64,000 nucleotides of DNA from Gracilaria gracilis (lineage: Eukaryota; Rhodophyta; Florideophyceae; Gracilariales; Gracilariaceae), in NCBI GenBank assembly GCA_030374805.1, contig JARGSG010000207.1:682001-746000 (forward strand), written 5' to 3'. The notes under the pieces were generated by a model. That model searched no databases. It was given only the letters and a program-made list of their open reading frames with translations, and was not told where the DNA came from. The stretch's first letter is position 1. Each line of letters opens with the position of its first letter. Of this stretch, positions 40,603 to 49,963 are shown piece by piece. The translations under genes were made by a program, and so were the position numbers.

Positions 40603-41905
40603 TTACTTGCATGATGAGCTTAGAGATAGAATCTTGGACAACACATAGTCAAGCAGGGCGTGGCTTCCCCTAAGCATTCCACTGTTGGCAGCGAGGGCTT
40701 CCATTTCAAACTTCGTTTGAGCAGTTTTCATGTTCTTGACTTCCTGCAGCAGGTATTGTTTGGGACGTTTTGCATCTGCATCCTTCCCCCACCGAGCAAG
40801 CATTCCATCAAGTAGGGAGTTTTCTTTCTTGTTCAACTGCAGAACTTGTGAGTCTTCCAGCTTAAACATCTTGCCCCGGTCCGAGTGCTTGACTCCGAGC
40901 CACTGAACTTTATGACCCGCAAGGCTTTCTATGTAGCAGCTGGCAATGCTGAGTCCATGGGGGTCTGCATCGGTTATTATATATATCGGCATTGGTTCAT
41001 GAGACGCGTTGTGTGCTTCCGCAACAGTGCGTAGGAACAGTCGAGTCCCAATATCTGGGTAACCTGCGGTGCGGAGGGGTATGGATCTGTTAGAAGAGCC
41101 TTATTCTGATGGCTGTGAAGTCCAATATTTGGAAGTCAAATCAGAACCTCTGGTTTCCAACATACCTTTACCTGTGATAACCAAAAACGAAGACAGAGCT
41201 CCTCGGTCCCCGGATTCATCTATCAAAGAGTGAAACGCAGCCTCTTTCTCCACTCTTGTGTGTTCATGTAATCTCTTAAGTCAGTACTCTGGACTGAAAC
41301 CGATGCCAGACAAAGTTTTACCCTTCAGACAGGAAAGGCAACGGATCTTACTTGAACTCCTAAGAAGGAGCTTCGCAATGTAGCAATCCAGCGGATCAAA
41401 GCAAAAAAGAAACTTACACAATGATAGCACGAGCATCAGAAACAACGTTCATCAAACGCTCTGGTCTAGCTGGGATCAAGCAACCAGTATTGCCAAACAT
41501 GCCAACGTCAACCGCATTCTCAAATTCATCAACGTAAGCAACTCGTCCCACTACAAGACCCTTTGGAACCGCGATTATGTTGAGCTCGTTTCTATGAACA
41601 TCCAGGGAAGAACTGAGATGAAATAAAGCTCTATCAACTGATTCTGGAGTTGGAAATAGGGATCGACACATGTAGAATACATCTCTCTTCGTGATTAGCT
41701 TCCCACAGCGGATGCTGGAATGGGCAAGAAAGGCGAGATATGAAACCCGCAGCGCAACCTTTGAATCAAGGGGAACATGTGGCAAAGTTGGGTGCTCGTT
41801 AATTCGTTCGCGCTTCTTCCCAAGCAAAACACGCCCAAGCCCACTGAGAGTGATGAGCTCCAAATTTTCCAAGAGTTTACTTGCTGTGGAATGGGATGCT
41901 TCCAT
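40603..41905 (-). CDS. SPO11: SPO11 / topoisomerase VI A meiotic recombinase, three exons
   Basis: The CDS is complement(join(40603..41063, 41166..41254, 41418..41905)), 1038 nt, 345 aa. Spo11 makes the meiotic double-strand breaks. Exon 1 has the 5Y-CAP winged helix with catalytic Tyr in TKRDVFYMCRSLF (Y78) and DRALFHLSSSLDVHRNELNIIAVPKGLVVG. Exon 2 gives the Toprim glutamate in IIVVEKEAAFHSLIDES and ends TGKG. Exon 3 starts YPDIGTRLFLRTVAEAHN and carries the metal-binding DADPHG. All junctions keep frame and restore conserved runs. Length is near other eukaryotic Spo11 proteins (about 360-400), so the N-terminus may be slightly short or a small 5' exon missed. The start lies 102 bp downstream of the Nudix stop on the same strand. 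Confidence 0.9.
41064..41165 (-). other. SPO11 intron 2, 102 nt
   Basis: Donor GTATGT, acceptor CCGCAG. Splicing joins aaa-g to gt-tac, giving the conserved GKGYPD. Confidence 0.85.
41255..41417 (-). other. SPO11 intron 1, 163 nt
   Basis: Donor GTAAGT, acceptor CACAAG. Splicing joins gt to a, giving IIVVEKEA. Confidence 0.8.
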
Positions 41906-42007
41906 GATCCAGGTTACGCTGGCACTGTTTCGCGTTGCGTTGTATCTTCTCTTTATATTCGCTCACAGAAACAGTCAAGCTCAACAACGCCAGTTGAAGC
42001 CTCTGTG

Positions 42008-42919
42008 CTAAACGTACATCACTGCAGTTTCGTTTCGAAGCTTGCGCGAGAGCTGCTTGATGCGAAAGATCAAGTCCCATATTCCGGATGCGACAACAGC
42101 GGCGAAACGAAATGGTGGATCAATATATGGACGATCAACTCTTGGTATACCGAAAGAATCCAAAACGTCGCCCAAACAATCCAAGGACATTCCCCACAAC
42201 ACGATGTGTGGAGCATGTACATTAGGAGCCTGTACTACGTCTACAGCGTAAGGAAGGACATCCAAGGCCCGCATTCTGCAAAACGTAAATCCAAGGCTTT
42301 GCAAAACTGATCCTGCCATGTTTGTGAGAGAATTCATCTTCATTGCCTGCAGAGGAATCGAATGACTTGCGACGTTTCGTGACCATCGATGTAGATGGGA
42401 CAATGGAACCCAGAAAGCGGATGCAATTTCTGAGGGATTCAGAACCATTCTCAGAGAATGAGGTTCTTTCTGAAGAAACACGAATGCAGACAGAACTCCT
42501 CGCTTCTGCTGATTCCGGATGATTGGTCGATCTTGAATTCGAGATATGAGTTCGTAAGCCGACGAGTTCAGATCCAGACCAATCTCTTCTTTTGTTTCAC
42601 GGAGAGCTGTCGAAAGGTCGTTGTTATCTTCCGGATCCTGTCTTCCCCCCGGGAACGCAATGTGAGCGGACCACGGGTCTCCTTCTCTAGGAGCACGTTG
42701 AATAAACAGGAGGTCGAGAGGCACATGTGCCGAATTTGACGTGGATGGGCGGAAAATGATCGCAACTGAGGCTCTCTGTGATCCTTGTCGTACATCAGGA
42801 CTTGGAAATCGCCGCTTGAGATTCTGAACAAGGGCGCACAAGTTGATTTCCTCATTGTTCCGTGAAGAATACGCACCACTCATGAACGGAGAGGGCGGCA
42901 AGCAACACGCACCACTCAT
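42008..42919 (-). CDS. Nudix hydrolase, NUDT7/8 (CoA pyrophosphatase)-like
   Basis: A 303-aa protein with a Nudix fold of the CoA/8-type: VAIIFRPS, a hydrophobic LLFIQRAPREGDPWSAHIAFPGG strand-loop, then the box GGRQDPEDNNDLSTALRETKEEIGL. That box is the longer NUDT7/8-type variant (TALRET-EE-GL) in which the catalytic glutamates REx2EE are intact. These enzymes cleave CoA derivatives or other nucleoside diphosphates. A C-terminal extension (about 150 residues, with HIVLWGMSLDCLGDVLDSFG) is found in CoA-type members. The first two in-frame ATGs (42919 and 42883) lie in a duplicated 36-bp unit. An upstream TTG is not used. Substrate is inferred only. Confidence 0.85.
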   Translation of the reverse strand: MSGACCLPPSPFMSGAYSSRNNEEINLCALVQNLKRRFPSPDVRQGSQRASVAIIFRPSTSNSAHVPLDLLFIQRAPREGDPWSAHIAFPGGRQDPEDNNDLSTALRETKEEIGLDLNSSAYELISRIQDRPIIRNQQKRGVLSAFVFLQKEPHSLRMVLNPSEIASAFWVPLSHLHRWSRNVASHSIPLQAMKMNSLTNMAGSVLQSLGFTFCRMRALDVLPYAVDVVQAPNVHAPHIVLWGMSLDCLGDVLDSFGIPRVDRPYIDPPFRFAAVVASGIWDLIFRIKQLSRKLRNETAVMYV

Positions 42920-42942
42920 GAACGGAAAGGGCGGCAAGCAAG
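42871..42942. repeat. 36-bp tandem duplication over the Nudix start codon
   Basis: Two adjacent copies (42871-42906, 42907-42942) differing at two positions. Each holds an ATG in the same frame of the Nudix gene, encoding the doubled PFMSGA segment. Confidence 0.85.
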
Positions 42943-43150
42943 AGGTTCCGAAAGAATGGCCACCCTTGGTATAAAGCTTTCAAACTAGGCGGAGGGGGTG
43001 GGTAGACACTGGATCTTTAGGCATCTGTCCACTCCGCAAGGATATTTGTGGTGGAACTAAATTGTGTGAGACGAGAACGATTTTAATTAAGGTATGTACA
43101 TGGATATGAATCATATCATTTGATACAGTAAGATAGTTAGTTCAACTACA

Positions 43151-43505
43151 TTAACCGGAAACCACCAGCTGTCGCTCTGGGTGAAACACCTTGCGCCGCT
43201 TACTAATGAGATCAATGGTCGCATCAATTTCCTTTCCAAAGGCCTCTGCCTCTGCCACGATAACCTCGTATCTTTCTGACCACCTCCGACTCCCGAATAC
43301 TTTCCATGGAAGGCTGAAACGCTTTCTTGGGGTTTCACTGGCACCCCTGTATTCTTCGTTCAGGGATAACCTTCTCCTCCGCACTGGTGACTCGAACTCA
43401 TCTTGACCAAGAACGTCTTTTCTATATACATCATCGACATGGCGATGCCTTTTCCCAAGACTGGACTCCTTTCTTCGATCCCCTGTATCACTGCTATAAC
43501 GATTA
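43151..43505 (-). CDS. Probable C-terminal continuation of SAC3 in another frame
   Basis: An open frame (43576-43151) overlaps the last 71 bases of the SAC3 frame and continues 118 codons past its stop. Its sequence is Arg/Lys/Glu-rich and nuclear-looking (RRKESSLGKRHRHVDDVY; SPVRRRRLSLNEEYRG; RKRFSLPWKVFGS), ending with a helical EVIVAEAEAFGKEIDATIDL. It fits a C-terminal tail of SAC3/GANP proteins better than a separate gene: it lacks its own upstream region. The shift needed is one base, at or before a GGG (about 43512-43515). An intron with correct phase was not found. Uncertain. Confidence 0.4.
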
Positions 43506-46500
43506 TTATCGCCCGCAAACACTGATGTGAACAAGACGTTTAAGACGGCGAATTCTTGAGGTCTGCTTCTCCTCATCGATTACTCTTGCTAGTGGGGCTT
43601 CCACATTATTCAAATCCCGCAGCAACGAAGATACTAAGCGAGGCATAATGATGCCTAAGGCCCGACAGAACTCCACAAGTCCTTGAAATCCATCATGACG
43701 GATTTTCGGAAACGCTATTCCCCCCAAAGTACAAAGGGAACCGAGATACCTTTCGTAACTTTGGTCATTATTCTCACTTGGCATCGGAAGCTTCATTCTC
43801 CGAGTAAGCTCAGCTCCAACTCGGATGAATTGAAGTCGATGATACGAGAACTCTGTTGGCCACCTTCTCGCGTTTTCAGACACTTCTTTCGCAATTCTGC
43901 GCCAATTCCTGTTCACGATTCTTATCACGTCGTAGAGTTCATTGCAGCCAGGGCTTTGACACCGAGAAAACTGCCAATCCAATACTTCCATCCAAGCATT
44001 ATTCCCGACTTCAACGAGTTTGTCACCCACCTGTTGAAGTTGGAAATCGATCCTGTGAGTTACAGAACGGCTTTGATGGCAGACAACGCTCTCTGCGATA
44101 TACCCTGTTAACCGAGGATCTTGATCCCTTTGCAATACAGTTTCTCTAGAGAGCACCACACACCGCACACCGCACACAATATCTCGGGTCAAAAGAGACT
44201 GAGCCCATTCCGATTCATCTCCTTGTTCTAATTTTTCTTTCAGACTGGGAGATATGGGACCCATCGAATTGAAACATACCAAAATCAAGAACGGTGGCAC
44301 ATTCGCTGCAGTCCGCGATTGTGATCGTAGAGCAGATAGACGTTGCTCAATGACTTTTTGCTGTTCATTGAGCCCAGATTCACCAGTTGCGCCGTCTATC
44401 GGCCAAATAATTGTGGAAGCTGTGCTTGGTAGGGTGTCTTCAGTACCCACTTGCAAAACGGAGAGACATGGATACTCCACCGTCTCCTTGTTCTTGGCGT
44501 TGATGACTACCCTATTGTTCATGACGTCCTTTCCCAACCGGCTGCGAAGCCATGTGGTGGTAACATTCACACCAGATAGTCCTTTCCTCTCTCCAACGAT
44601 AACGGCTTGCCATTGCAAAACTGCCAGTTTTCTCAATGTCAGAAACACATTTTCCACCTCCAAACCAGGATTCGGGACACGATCGTCACTTGGCAGGGAG
44701 AGTATGGGAATTCTATCTGTTACCGTCTTCATCGACATTTCCAGTGGTGATCTCAGATCATTCACAAGGGGTTTGTTCGCGTAGAAGAACTTCTCCGCAT
44801 GTTCATCAACGTTGGGCGGTTCAGGACTTCTCAGCAAAGCCGTCTTTTGGTGTTCATATATCGCCTCCCACGCGTCGCCTCCCTTTTTTCGGAGCTCAGA
44901 GAGAGTAGGAGATGGAAGCTCGGGGAAAGGTAGTCCTTCCCACGACCAGCTCTTTGACTCGTCCAAGAACTCCTCCGCTCTTGTGATCCTAGCCCAAGTG
45001 CGACCAAGGTGTTCAAACCCAGTCTGACAAGCGCGCAACGTATCCGAGCGACTCAGCAGCCCTCCTTCGTTTAGGGATCGAAGGACGGAAAAGGCTATCC
45101 TCATACTCTCTTCAATGGACTCAGTATGCCTTGCAATTTCAAAGAGGAGTCTTCCACATCGCTCTTCATGGCGATGCGCGCGCGCCTTCTTCGCTATGGA
45201 AACGATCCTTTGTCGCTCTTCGACAACTCTCGAGGCCCTCTCCCGAAGCTTATTCTGCTCGTCCTCATGCGGTTCACGATCGGTTTTGCTGCTGTTGCGA
45301 TTGTATTGTTCATTGATGGGAATTTCTGATCCAGTTTGGAGCACTTCTCTGCTACCAGGGCCTGCAATCTGCGGAGCAGATTCGTTTTGTCGGCCTTCTT
45401 CAACAGTAGAATACTTGCCGACTGCCTGAGTGATTCCAAAATCTGTAATGGGCACAGCAGTGACCAGTGCATTTGTTAATCCATCAGGTGCCATTTTCTT
45501 CTCGGTTCCTACGACAGACTGAGCCGATGATGCTATCTGAGTGCTCATGGCAGCTTGAACAGAATGAAAAGGTTTCTCGGATGCAGAGAGCGTTTGACCG
45601 AGGCCTTTCAAGCTTGAATCGCTCGTCCCCTGTTTCACACTGAATTGTATACCAGTTGAAACGTTGGTAGACTGGATCAGAGCAGTAGACGTTTTGGCTT
45701 CTCCCGCACCATCGCGTAACGAAATCGTTGCACCTGATATCTTCCTTTGTCCATCTTCAGCAACAAGGAGTGAGTGACTTCCAGGATCATTTTGGGAAGG
45801 GAACAGACCAAGCGATGAATCTGGTTCTTCCTTAGTCGGAGCTTCGGCGTTGAATGCCAGACGCTGTTCACCTGAAAATAAATCACGGGGTTTGACCTCA
45901 TCAGCTACGTTCGTTTCAATGCTTGAAACACGTAATGTGCTTGTCTGCTTCTGCAGTGCATTGCTCCCAAGTACATTTCGATTACGAATAGGACTAGATA
46001 CCGATGCCTTTTCCCCAATATTCGCGCTCTCGGCATGAGTAACAGTTTTGTTACCATGGGTGCCCCCACTCAGTAGCTTACCAGATGCTTCGAAATAGCC
46101 CAGAGGTCCACGGCTTGCTGCACCCTCGACTATTTCGGATGGTGAAAGTATACTGGCTTTCGACTCGATAACACCCGACCTTGCTAACTTAAACAGTGAA
46201 ATTCGGGAAGTGTCGAAGTCTCTGCTTGGCGGTGTAATCACTTGCCGCGAAGCTTCCTCTCGTAGCGAAGAAAGTACTTCGAACCCCAACAGCTCACAAA
46301 ACTGCTGGGCTTCTTCCTCATCCTCAAAACATAAGCGCTTCGTCAGGGTGTCAATTGCAATCTCATCCTGACTGTTTGCGCTACCATACGCGGAATTCAG
46401 CAAACGAAGAGCTTGTACCCTCATTAGGGTAAACCTGGAATGCATGAGACATGCCATGAGATATGGGGCCTGTCGAACGCAAGAGAAGAACCTGACGGGA

Positions 46501-48845
46501 TTGATAAATTGCCCCCCTGCAGCCTTGACGATTTCCAAAGCAAGCTTTACAGGTAGGCTCCGGCGAACATCTTTTGCAAAGCCCGTCCACAGCTGAACAC
46601 AAGTTTGAGGGTCGGACATTTGTGTCAAAATGTAGTACGCTTGCATCTCGGGTTCATTTTCGGAAGTTCTCAAGTTCTGTTCCCTGCGAAAGTCGTACAT
46701 TTCTCGCAGTGAAATCAAACACTTGTCCAGCTGCTCAAGGTTCTGCTTGGAAGAAAACTGGGCAGGGTTTGTTCCAAACAGTCGGTGCTCTGACATTATA
46801 TGGAACCGCACGCTTTCCTCATGAATTTTGATGCAGCACTCATCCCGAACCCCTTGCAAAGTGAAGTCTTGCCGAATAGATCTGGTCCTATCCCTTATGA
46901 AATTGTGTACCTCATAGAACTCAGCCTGTTTAGAATCACATACCTTCTTCAAGTGATCCATCGTCCTCGCGAGAACCTGAGGCGGTCGCACTTCCTCCGG
47001 TTTCTGTTCCTCACTAATGGCAGCTGATCGTCTATACTTTTTGACAGCTTTCGCCGGGTCAGGTTCTGACCCTGGACCGCCCTTTAGCTCGAATATAGAA
47101 ACGTCCCGCTGCTCAACACGAGACTCAAATTCTGTCATTGGGCACATTTCAAGACATTCTCCCACAAACTGCCTGGCATCTTGTATATCCATCTTCTGCC
47201 CAACCTTTCGCCAATGTTCATTCCTAGTAGATTCATTAGTCTTCTTCGGTTCTGTGCTTGGTTTTAGTGAACCGTACTTCGAAAGCCTTGCATCCACTTT
47301 TCTCCGATCTACATTGGGATGCACTTTCTCATAGGATTCCTGAGGGCCCATTCTTCCTTTAAGCTTCTGTGAAAGTTGTTTCTCTTTGCGAGATTCTTGT
47401 TGCCTTTTCTTTTCTTCAATTTTGGCAATCTCCCGCCGAAGCTGTTCCATTTCACGAACTCTTTCCTCTTCCGTCATTTGTCTTGGTTCCTTGCGGGAAG
47501 CCGCACGTCCTGCATTGTTTACTTGGTCGTTCCTTGTTCCCGTATGACCATCATCAGTTTGAACCTCCTCCATATGATATACATGCAGTCTCTTGTTGTA
47601 ATACCGCGGTCTGCTCCTCAGCATTTCTTCCGCCGTATCCTCATCCCACATGGTAATGATTGCATCCCGTTGTGACCCATCTGCACCATGGCGTTGGGTG
47701 AACTTTACGTCAACAACACCACTTGCAAAACCTTCAAGCACCTGCTTCATTTGCCTACCGCTCCTAATTCCTCTTGGAACTTGGGAGATAACGAGCTTAG
47801 GGTGTGTTGCTTCCACCCGTTTCAGCTCGTCCTTTTCTTTCGCTCGCGAATTCTTCCTTACTTCATACGGCTGGTAAAACTGTATATTAAGAATGGTTCC
47901 ATGATACGAACGACCGGCTTTGAATGCAAGAGAAGCCTCTCGTACTGATTCGAAAGTGACAACGGCTGTTCTGTTCGAGTCCTTTTGTTTAGACCCTCTC
48001 AGACTAACGTTAGACACGGTTACAGGCAACCTCTCAAAATGCTCCGCCATTGCTCGTGTCGAAAACAGGGGTATCGGAACGGATCTGATGAATAACGAAA
48101 GGCGTTCACCTGTATATAGAGAAGCCCTTTTCTCCTCATCGGCTTCATTCGCTTTCCAAGATCTTTCGTTGGCGATATTCTCTTCCCGAGCTGGCCATTC
48201 GTCATACTCCTCAGAGCCTGTTTCATTCCCAAACGAAGTAAACTGCTTGCGAGGTGCCAAGCCTTGATTTCCCTGCGGCTGCCCAGATGAGGACGCAGGT
48301 TGATTACGCTGATTCTTAAAAGGGTATTTTGGCGGTTTAGAAGAATCGTTGTTAGCAAATGAGGAACCGGCCCCCAAATGCGTTGCAGAGAATTTCGGTG
48401 CTTCTTCCGAAGCCAATTCTGTGGCGTTCGCTTGGAACACGTCTTGAGGTTCCGAATCAGAAAATGCGTTTGCTCCTCCAGAATGTTTAGTTTGGAAGCT
48501 ATGGGAAGCGAAAGAGTTACGGGTGGTTGAAGCTGGAGCAGCCGCCGTCGGCCATGGGTTGTTACATGCAAACTGTGCGCGGTTTCGAGCACGTGCATCA
48601 ACAAAAGGGTCCTCATAGCAGACGGAATCAAATACATCTCCATGAGTAGCTTGAAACGGTGGGGGGTTAGAAAATGTGTTCGTTCGCCGATGTGAACGAC
48701 CCCGCTCGCGACTCGCCGAATAGACAGGTGTAATTTCGTCCGCGAAGGGGTCTCCGGTTTCTTCCTCTTGCGGCAAACGAGACTCGCCGCGTCCTGTGCC
48801 TGACCATGAGGGATTCCTTCCGCCACGTGATCGTTCAGGTTCCAT
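43506..48845 (-). CDS. SAC3/GANP (MCM3AP) mRNA export scaffold
   Basis: A 1779-aa frame from ATG 48845 (an earlier in-frame TTG at 48881 is discounted). Sac3/GANP is the scaffold of the TREX-2 complex that links transcription to export at nuclear pores. An N-terminal DPF/FG-like region is followed by an RRM-like fold (LSLFIRSVPIPLFSTRAMAE ... GRSYHGTILNIQFYQP) as in GANP, a Lys/Glu coiled region, then the SAC3/GANP domain: CLEMCPMTEFESRVEQRDVS, VRPPQVLARTMDHLK, FIRDRTRSIRQDFTLQG, IMSEHRLFGTNPAQF and QAYYILTQM. The downstream part is disordered, then a second folded region (MKTVTDRIPILSLPSDDRVP to VVCHQSRSVTHRI) resembles GANP's C-terminal half. It probably continues beyond the stop at 43506. 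Confidence 0.9.
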   Translation of the reverse strand: MEPERSRGGRNPSWSGTGRGESRLPQEEETGDPFADEITPVYSASRERGRSHRRTNTFSNPPPFQATHGDVFDSVCYEDPFVDARARNRAQFACNNPWPTAAAPASTTRNSFASHSFQTKHSGGANAFSDSEPQDVFQANATELASEEAPKFSATHLGAGSSFANNDSSKPPKYPFKNQRNQPASSSGQPQGNQGLAPRKQFTSFGNETGSEEYDEWPAREENIANERSWKANEADEEKRASLYTGERLSLFIRSVPIPLFSTRAMAEHFERLPVTVSNVSLRGSKQKDSNRTAVVTFESVREASLAFKAGRSYHGTILNIQFYQPYEVRKNSRAKEKDELKRVEATHPKLVISQVPRGIRSGRQMKQVLEGFASGVVDVKFTQRHGADGSQRDAIITMWDEDTAEEMLRSRPRYYNKRLHVYHMEEVQTDDGHTGTRNDQVNNAGRAASRKEPRQMTEEERVREMEQLRREIAKIEEKKRQQESRKEKQLSQKLKGRMGPQESYEKVHPNVDRRKVDARLSKYGSLKPSTEPKKTNESTRNEHWRKVGQKMDIQDARQFVGECLEMCPMTEFESRVEQRDVSIFELKGGPGSEPDPAKAVKKYRRSAAISEEQKPEEVRPPQVLARTMDHLKKVCDSKQAEFYEVHNFIRDRTRSIRQDFTLQGVRDECCIKIHEESVRFHIMSEHRLFGTNPAQFSSKQNLEQLDKCLISLREMYDFRREQNLRTSENEPEMQAYYILTQMSDPQTCVQLWTGFAKDVRRSLPVKLALEIVKAAGGQFINPVRFFSCVRQAPYLMACLMHSRFTLMRVQALRLLNSAYGSANSQDEIAIDTLTKRLCFEDEEEAQQFCELLGFEVLSSLREEASRQVITPPSRDFDTSRISLFKLARSGVIESKASILSPSEIVEGAASRGPLGYFEASGKLLSGGTHGNKTVTHAESANIGEKASVSSPIRNRNVLGSNALQKQTSTLRVSSIETNVADEVKPRDLFSGEQRLAFNAEAPTKEEPDSSLGLFPSQNDPGSHSLLVAEDGQRKISGATISLRDGAGEAKTSTALIQSTNVSTGIQFSVKQGTSDSSLKGLGQTLSASEKPFHSVQAAMSTQIASSAQSVVGTEKKMAPDGLTNALVTAVPITDFGITQAVGKYSTVEEGRQNESAPQIAGPGSREVLQTGSEIPINEQYNRNSSKTDREPHEDEQNKLRERASRVVEERQRIVSIAKKARAHRHEERCGRLLFEIARHTESIEESMRIAFSVLRSLNEGGLLSRSDTLRACQTGFEHLGRTWARITRAEEFLDESKSWSWEGLPFPELPSPTLSELRKKGGDAWEAIYEHQKTALLRSPEPPNVDEHAEKFFYANKPLVNDLRSPLEMSMKTVTDRIPILSLPSDDRVPNPGLEVENVFLTLRKLAVLQWQAVIVGERKGLSGVNVTTTWLRSRLGKDVMNNRVVINAKNKETVEYPCLSVLQVGTEDTLPSTASTIIWPIDGATGESGLNEQQKVIEQRLSALRSQSRTAANVPPFLILVCFNSMGPISPSLKEKLEQGDESEWAQSLLTRDIVCGVRCVVLSRETVLQRDQDPRLTGYIAESVVCHQSRSVTHRIDFQLQQVGDKLVEVGNNAWMEVLDWQFSRCQSPGCNELYDVIRIVNRNWRRIAKEVSENARRWPTEFSYHRLQFIRVGAELTRRMKLPMPSENNDQSYERYLGSLCTLGGIAFPKIRHDGFQGLVEFCRALGIIMPRLVSSLLRDLNNVEAPLARVIDEEKQTSRIRRLKRLVHISVCGR

Positions 48846-49963
48846 TGTGGCGCTGCGAAAGGGGAGTCCACGACAAGGCAAGGCAGAGCAAAAGTGTGTT
48901 TTGCAATGAAGCTTAGTTCGGAGCTCCGAACCTGCACGCAGTTATCAGCAAGTATCTACTGATGATATTGTTGTTCCAAATTGTCAGTATCGTGCAGGCT
49001 AACAGTATTACGTTCGTAATACTGTAGCATCGCAGTTCGCTCCATAGGTAGCGCGTTACCAGTCTTAATTTCTCTCACGCAGTACGCATCCACAAAGGTA
49101 AATTAGAACGTTACCTAAAGCGGAACGACCTCTCCTCGCCTTTCGTGTCGAAATCGTTTCACCACGTCTCCGTGTTGGCCATCCTAGATACAGAAGAGGT
49201 GAATATCATGTATAGATGATGCCTGTACAATTTGTTAGTTTCAAGACAGTGGCCTGTCCTGGAATCCAAGTTGCCCTCCTAGCATTTAACCTCCCGCCAG
49301 GCGGATTTTTATTGGTGAAATTCTTCAAGCTCTTTTGCTGGCACCCCCAGAAACGCCCCAAGGGCCAAACACACGAAGAGTTTTACTTTTGAGCTCTTTA
49401 CTTTTCGCCCAAACTTCAGAATCATTGCAATGCGGCGATTCTGCGGAGGCTTTACACACACAAGAAGCCTCCGTTTTCTTGAACGTTAGATAGAACTTGG
49501 CAAATTTGAACTCAAGGATATCTATTATCTATTGTAGTACCCGTACAAGCTTGTCAGACTCTGACCGTCAGAATCTGTCAGAATCTGACAGTCAGAGCGC
49601 GGGATTCTTGGGGATTCAAATTCATTCACAACGAGAACACCCAATCACGGAAAACATGGGCTCTACAGAGGATTATGGGTCCGCCTGATTCTGAAGAGCC
49701 CGGCTACTAGAGGACAGTAGGCTAAGGGTTACCAACATCGAGCGCACATAATTGGTTGCGTGCTGCTTGCATTGCCGTTGGTAACGAGCCCTCTCGCGTC
49801 AGATGTCCGAAGGGTATCTAGGACCGCTACAAGTTAAGCCACCGTCGGCAACCCTTCTCAAACCCACGACCTTTTCGCCCGCCACCTTTCCCCACCCCCC
49901 GCGCCTTGAGGCGCCGCCGCCCCCGCGTTCGTTTCCTTTTCTTAACTTTTCCCTGCTCGCCCC
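48846..49963. other. Divergent intergenic region with hairpins
   Basis: Between SAC3 (-) and the coiled-coil gene (+). It contains a perfect 9-bp stem (CGGAGGCTT at 49444-49452, AAGCCTCCG at 49465-49473, loop 12) and, at about 49553-49600, an imperfect palindrome rich in CTGAC/GTCAG, including CTGTCAGA-a-TCTGACAG. No protein or RNA gene recognised. Confidence 0.45.

Noticed and set aside
48020-48937. Minus-strand 305-codon frame overlapping SAC3
   Set aside because: A shadow in another frame of the SAC3 N-terminal coding region, with no ATG and no recognisable motif.
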